Source of the DNA: Acidobacteriota bacterium | Lineage (GTDB): Bacteria; Acidobacteriota; Polarisedimenticolia; QHYA01 | Direction of reading: 5' to 3' | Length of the DNA: 18,005 nucleotides | Assembly: GCA_003223995.1 (NCBI GenBank) | Contig: QHYA01000188.1 | Location: 1 to 18,005, forward strand | Shown: piece by piece, positions 15,176 to 18,005 of the stretch | Layout: every line of letters starts with the position of its first letter | Numbering within the stretch: position 1 is the stretch's first letter | Translations under genes and position numbers: made by a program | Notes under the pieces: generated by a model | Told to the model about the DNA's origin: nothing | The model's database searches: none | What the model saw: only the letters and a program-made list of their open reading frames with translations

Positions 15176-17575
15176 ATGCCGAACCCGCCCAGGAAACCGT
15201 CCATACCGAGACATCCCGACACCTTTGCGCAGCGGCACATCGGCCCCGGCGAGCAGGAGATCCGGAGAATGCTCTCGGAGCTCGGGCTATCCTCGCTCGA
15301 TCAGCTCGTCGATAGCACCGTTCCCCAGCCGATTCGCCTGAAAAAAGAGCTGGCGCTCGATGCTCCTCTCACCGAGCAGGAGATCCTCGCCGACCTTTCC
15401 GATCTCGCCGCAAGAAACCGGATCTTTCGTTCCTATCTCGGGATGGGCTACCACGACTGCATCACCCCCGCAGTCATCCGGAGGACCATCCTCGAAAACC
15501 CCGGCTGGTACACTCAGTACACGCCCTACCAGGCCGAGATCGCCCAGGGCCGTCTCGAAGCCCTGCTGAATTTTCAGACCATGGTCATCGACCTGACGGG
15601 GCTGGAGATCGCGAACGCCTCCGTGCTCGACGAGGCCACGGCGGCGGCCGAGGCCATGGCTCTCTGCCGCCGGGTGCTGGAACCCAAGGCGAGGGGAAAT
15701 GTCTTCTTCGTCTCGAATCGCTGCCATCCCCAGACCATCGAGGTAGTCCGCGGGCGGGCCGGGCCCCTGGAGATCGAAGTCGTGGTCGGCGACCATGAAA
15801 GCTACGATTTCTCTCCGCCCGCCTTTGGCGTGCTGCTTCAGTACCCCACTACCGATGGCGAAGTGCTCGACTACGCTCCGTTCTGCCGGAAAGCGCACGA
15901 GGAAGGGACCCTTGTTGCGGTCGCGGCCGACCTGCTGTCGCTGACGCTGCTGCGGCCGCCGGGCGAGTTCGGGGCGGACGTGGCTGTCGGCAACTCGCAG
16001 CGGTTCGGGGTGCCTCTGGGATACGGCGGGCCTCACGCGGCCTTCATGGCCACCCGTGATGCCTACAAGCGACAGCTTCCCGGCCGGCTCGCGGGTGTTT
16101 CGAAGGACTCTTCCGGCAGGTCCGCCATCCGCCTCGCGCTCCAGACCCGCGAGCAGCACATCCGCCGGGACAAGGCCACGAGCAACCTGTGCACCTCGCA
16201 GGTGCTGCTTGCCGTCATCGCCTCGATGTACGCCATCTATCATGGCCCGGAAGGGCTGAGAAGGATCGCCAGACGGCTGCACCAGCAAGCCTCCGCCTTC
16301 GCCGGCGCCCTGGAGGAACTGGGGTTCGAGCGGCGCGTGGGACTCTTCTTCGATACCCTGAGGGTCTCTTCCGGGCCCCTGTCGCAAGTGGAGGTGCTGG
16401 AGAGGGCGCGCCAGCGCCGGATCAACCTGAGGACCTTCGACAACGGCGATGTCGGCATCGCCCTCGACGAAACCGTGTCGGTCCGCGACCTCAACGACCT
16501 TTGGGAAGTCTTCGGGGGTCGGCCGGAGGCCGCTCCGTTCCGCAGCGAAGCCGGCGGGGACGAAGCTGCTCCCGCGAACGAGGCCGCCAGGGCCACCGAG
16601 TCTCCCGACGAATACCCCGAGCCGCACCGGCGCGCCACGGAGTTCCTCATGCAGACGGTCTTTCGCCGCTACCACTGCGAGACCGAGATGCTTCGCTATA
16701 TGAAGCGGCTCGAGTCGAGGGACATGTCCCTGACATACTCGATGATTCCTCTCGGGTCCTGCACGATGAAGCTGAACGCCGCGGCGGAGATGTACCCGAT
16801 CTCTTATCCTGGATTCGCCTCGATCCACCCCTTCGCGCCCATCGAGCAGACAGCAGGCTACCAGGAGCTGTTCAGAAGGATCGGAAAGATGCTGTGCGAG
16901 CTGACCGGTTTCCCCGCCGTCTCCCTCATGCCCAACGCCGGCGCGCAGGGGGAGTACGCCGGGTTGCTCACGATCCGCGCCTATCACGCGTCCCGAGGCG
17001 AGAGCGGCCGGAACGTCTGCCTCATCCCCGTCTCCGCTCACGGGACGAACCCCGCCAGCGCCGTCATGGCGGGGCTGGCCGTAGTCCCGGTCGGTTGTGA
17101 CGCGCAGGGAAATATCGATATCGCCGATCTCAGGGCGAAGGCAGGGTCGCACCGGTCCCGTCTGGCGGCCCTGATGGTCACCTATCCATCGACGCACGGA
17201 GTGTTCGAGGAAGGGATCCGCGAATTCTGCGAGATCGCACACGAGGCAGGCGGGCAGGTCTATCTGGACGGAGCGAACATGAACGCCCTGGTCGGCTTGT
17301 GCCGTCCGGCGGAGTTCGGGGCGGATCTATGCCACCTGAACCTGCACAAGACCTTCTGCATCCCCCATGGCGGAGGCGGGCCCGGGATGGGGCCAATCTG
17401 CGTCGCTTCGCATCTGGCGCCGTTCCTTCCGCGTCACCCGTTCGCGCCGGTCGGCGGGGAGCGAGGGATCGGCCCGGTCTCGGAAGCGCCCTGGGGGAGC
17501 GCGGGCATCCTGCCGATCAGCTACGCCTATCTGGCGATGATGGGGGCGGCGGGTCTGAAGCGAGCGAGCCCTTGA
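15176..17575 (+). CDS. gcvP: Glycine dehydrogenase (decarboxylating), P protein, frame broken near the C-terminus
   Basis: This 799-residue frame is the one-chain P protein of the glycine cleavage system, which uses PLP to decarboxylate glycine and passes the aminomethyl group to lipoyl H protein. Visible landmarks are FAQRHIGPG (residues 17-25), YLGMGYHDC, NPGWYTQYTPYQAEIAQGR, YTPYQ, then MIPLGSCTMKLN, MPNAGAQGEYAGL, SAHGTNPASA and the PLP lysine in NLHKTFCIPHGGGGPG (K725). Domain halves 1-460 and 490-799 correspond to the two halves of the P protein, joined by a low-complexity Ala/Glu linker. It stops at TGA 17573-17575, directly after GLKRASP. Normal P proteins continue for about 180 residues, and the remainder lies in another frame (17569-17997). 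The start is secure because of GAGGTGAG. If the break is real, the enzyme lacks its C-terminal domain. Confidence 0.9.
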   Translation: MPNPPRKPSIPRHPDTFAQRHIGPGEQEIRRMLSELGLSSLDQLVDSTVPQPIRLKKELALDAPLTEQEILADLSDLAARNRIFRSYLGMGYHDCITPAVIRRTILENPGWYTQYTPYQAEIAQGRLEALLNFQTMVIDLTGLEIANASVLDEATAAAEAMALCRRVLEPKARGNVFFVSNRCHPQTIEVVRGRAGPLEIEVVVGDHESYDFSPPAFGVLLQYPTTDGEVLDYAPFCRKAHEEGTLVAVAADLLSLTLLRPPGEFGADVAVGNSQRFGVPLGYGGPHAAFMATRDAYKRQLPGRLAGVSKDSSGRSAIRLALQTREQHIRRDKATSNLCTSQVLLAVIASMYAIYHGPEGLRRIARRLHQQASAFAGALEELGFERRVGLFFDTLRVSSGPLSQVEVLERARQRRINLRTFDNGDVGIALDETVSVRDLNDLWEVFGGRPEAAPFRSEAGGDEAAPANEAARATESPDEYPEPHRRATEFLMQTVFRRYHCETEMLRYMKRLESRDMSLTYSMIPLGSCTMKLNAAAEMYPISYPGFASIHPFAPIEQTAGYQELFRRIGKMLCELTGFPAVSLMPNAGAQGEYAGLLTIRAYHASRGESGRNVCLIPVSAHGTNPASAVMAGLAVVPVGCDAQGNIDIADLRAKAGSHRSRLAALMVTYPSTHGVFEEGIREFCEIAHEAGGQVYLDGANMNALVGLCRPAEFGADLCHLNLHKTFCIPHGGGGPGMGPICVASHLAPFLPRHPFAPVGGERGIGPVSEAPWGSAGILPISYAYLAMMGAAGLKRASP

Positions 17576-17997
17576 AATCCTCGGCGAACATAGACGTGGA
17601 CGACGTGGCGAAGCGTCTGATGGACTACGGCTTCCACGCCCCGACGATGTCCTGGCCCGTGGCCGGCACCCTGATGATCGAGCCGACGGAGAGCGAGCCG
17701 CTGGAGGAGCTGGACCGCTTCTGTGAGGCGATGATCGCGATCCGGCACGAGATCCGCGAGATCGAGGAAGGCCGGGCCGACCCTGCTGTCAACCTGCTCA
17801 AGATGGCCCCTCACACGGCCGATGCGATCGCCTCGGACAACTGGGACCGCCCGTACTCCCGCCGGCGCGCCGCCCTGCCTACCACCTGGACGCAACAAGC
17901 GAAGTTCTGGCCTCCGGTGGGCCGGATCGACAACGCCTACGGTGACCGGAATCTCGTCTGCTCCTGCCCCCCCGTCGATGCGTACGCGGAGGTGTAG
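17569..17997 (+). pseudogene. gcvP: Out-of-frame C-terminal part of gcvP
   Basis: These 142 codons encode the genuine end of P protein: VDDVAKRLMDYGFHAPTMSW, PVAGTLMIEPTESEPLEELD, NLLKMAPHTAD, then RIDNAYGDRNLVCSCPPVD. They are shifted by one frame from the main gcvP frame. At the junction, the LKRAS before and the PLKSSANIDVDD after are both family-like, but roughly 45 residues normally found between them (the ILNANY...HEFILDLR region) are missing. One deletion of non-triplet length would explain both the gap and the shift. No ribosome site suggests separate translation. The stop is TAG 17995-17997; an ATG at 18002 might begin the next gene but only four bases are visible. Confidence 0.85.
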
Positions 17998-18005
17998 AGG
18001 CATGC

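Noticed and set aside
15287..17242. A 651-codon open frame on the minus strand
   Set aside because: It is the antisense shadow of gcvP, whose plus-strand translation is unmistakable.
17573..17575. The gcvP UGA as a second selenocysteine
   Set aside because: Beyond it the same frame reaches TAG within a few codons, while the true C-terminus is in another frame, so this is a frameshift.

Overview
The window looks like chromosomal DNA of a high-GC Gram-negative bacterium, most plausibly an acidobacterium or a close relative. This is inferred from the GWxTD-domain protein, a Gld-type ABC operon with a DUF4340 partner, a periplasmic multiheme cytochrome fusion, and an outer-membrane barrel with an aromatic C-terminus. 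The lineage cannot be fixed from the sequence alone. Genes are packed densely with short gaps, and several start at GTG or TTG.

Layout. Minus strand 1-3387: a truncated EnvC-like coiled-coil/M23 protein follows a membrane-anchored alkaline-phosphatase-superfamily protein. Plus strand 3451-5007: a secreted GWxTD protein. Minus strand 5036-5857: a RecB-type PD-(D/E)XK nuclease with a predicted Fe-S cysteine cluster, divergent from a predicted outer-membrane beta-barrel protein (5875-7455). At 7468-7637 lies a non-coding palindromic element with 23-bp terminal inverted repeats (21 of 23 matching) flanked by TTA, which looks like a MITE. Minus strand 12702-7641: an operon of ABC ATPase, permease, GldG-like protein and DUF4340 protein, joined by 4-bp stop/start overlaps and driven by a clear sigma70-type promoter. 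A MESH1-like alarmone hydrolase is appended at its end, and one of its metal ligands is changed from Asp to Asn.

The most striking locus is minus strand 14334-12805. An exported metallophosphatase-like domain is fused to a C-terminal tetraheme cytochrome c module, and the reading frame is interrupted once, in frame, by UGA (14070-14068). The UGA sits where I expect Cys in an EPCGC motif. A 7-bp hairpin with a GGC loop lies 22-38 nt after it, in the place expected for a bacterial SECIS element. The signal peptide is before the UGA and the four CxxCH motifs are after it, so a functional cytochrome needs readthrough. I read this as a candidate selenoprotein with a Cys-Gly-Sec redox centre coupled to hemes. 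It has a strong promoter (TTGTCG-N17-TATAAT).

Plus strand 14463-18005: a Maf-type nucleotide pyrophosphatase, a probable rho-independent terminator, then gcvP (glycine decarboxylase P protein). The gcvP frame breaks at 17573: roughly 45 expected codons are missing and the C-terminal 142 residues continue in another frame. This is a real deletion or an assembly error. The GldG-like protein also seems to lack about 45 residues, in frame, so read-level checking of both is worthwhile.
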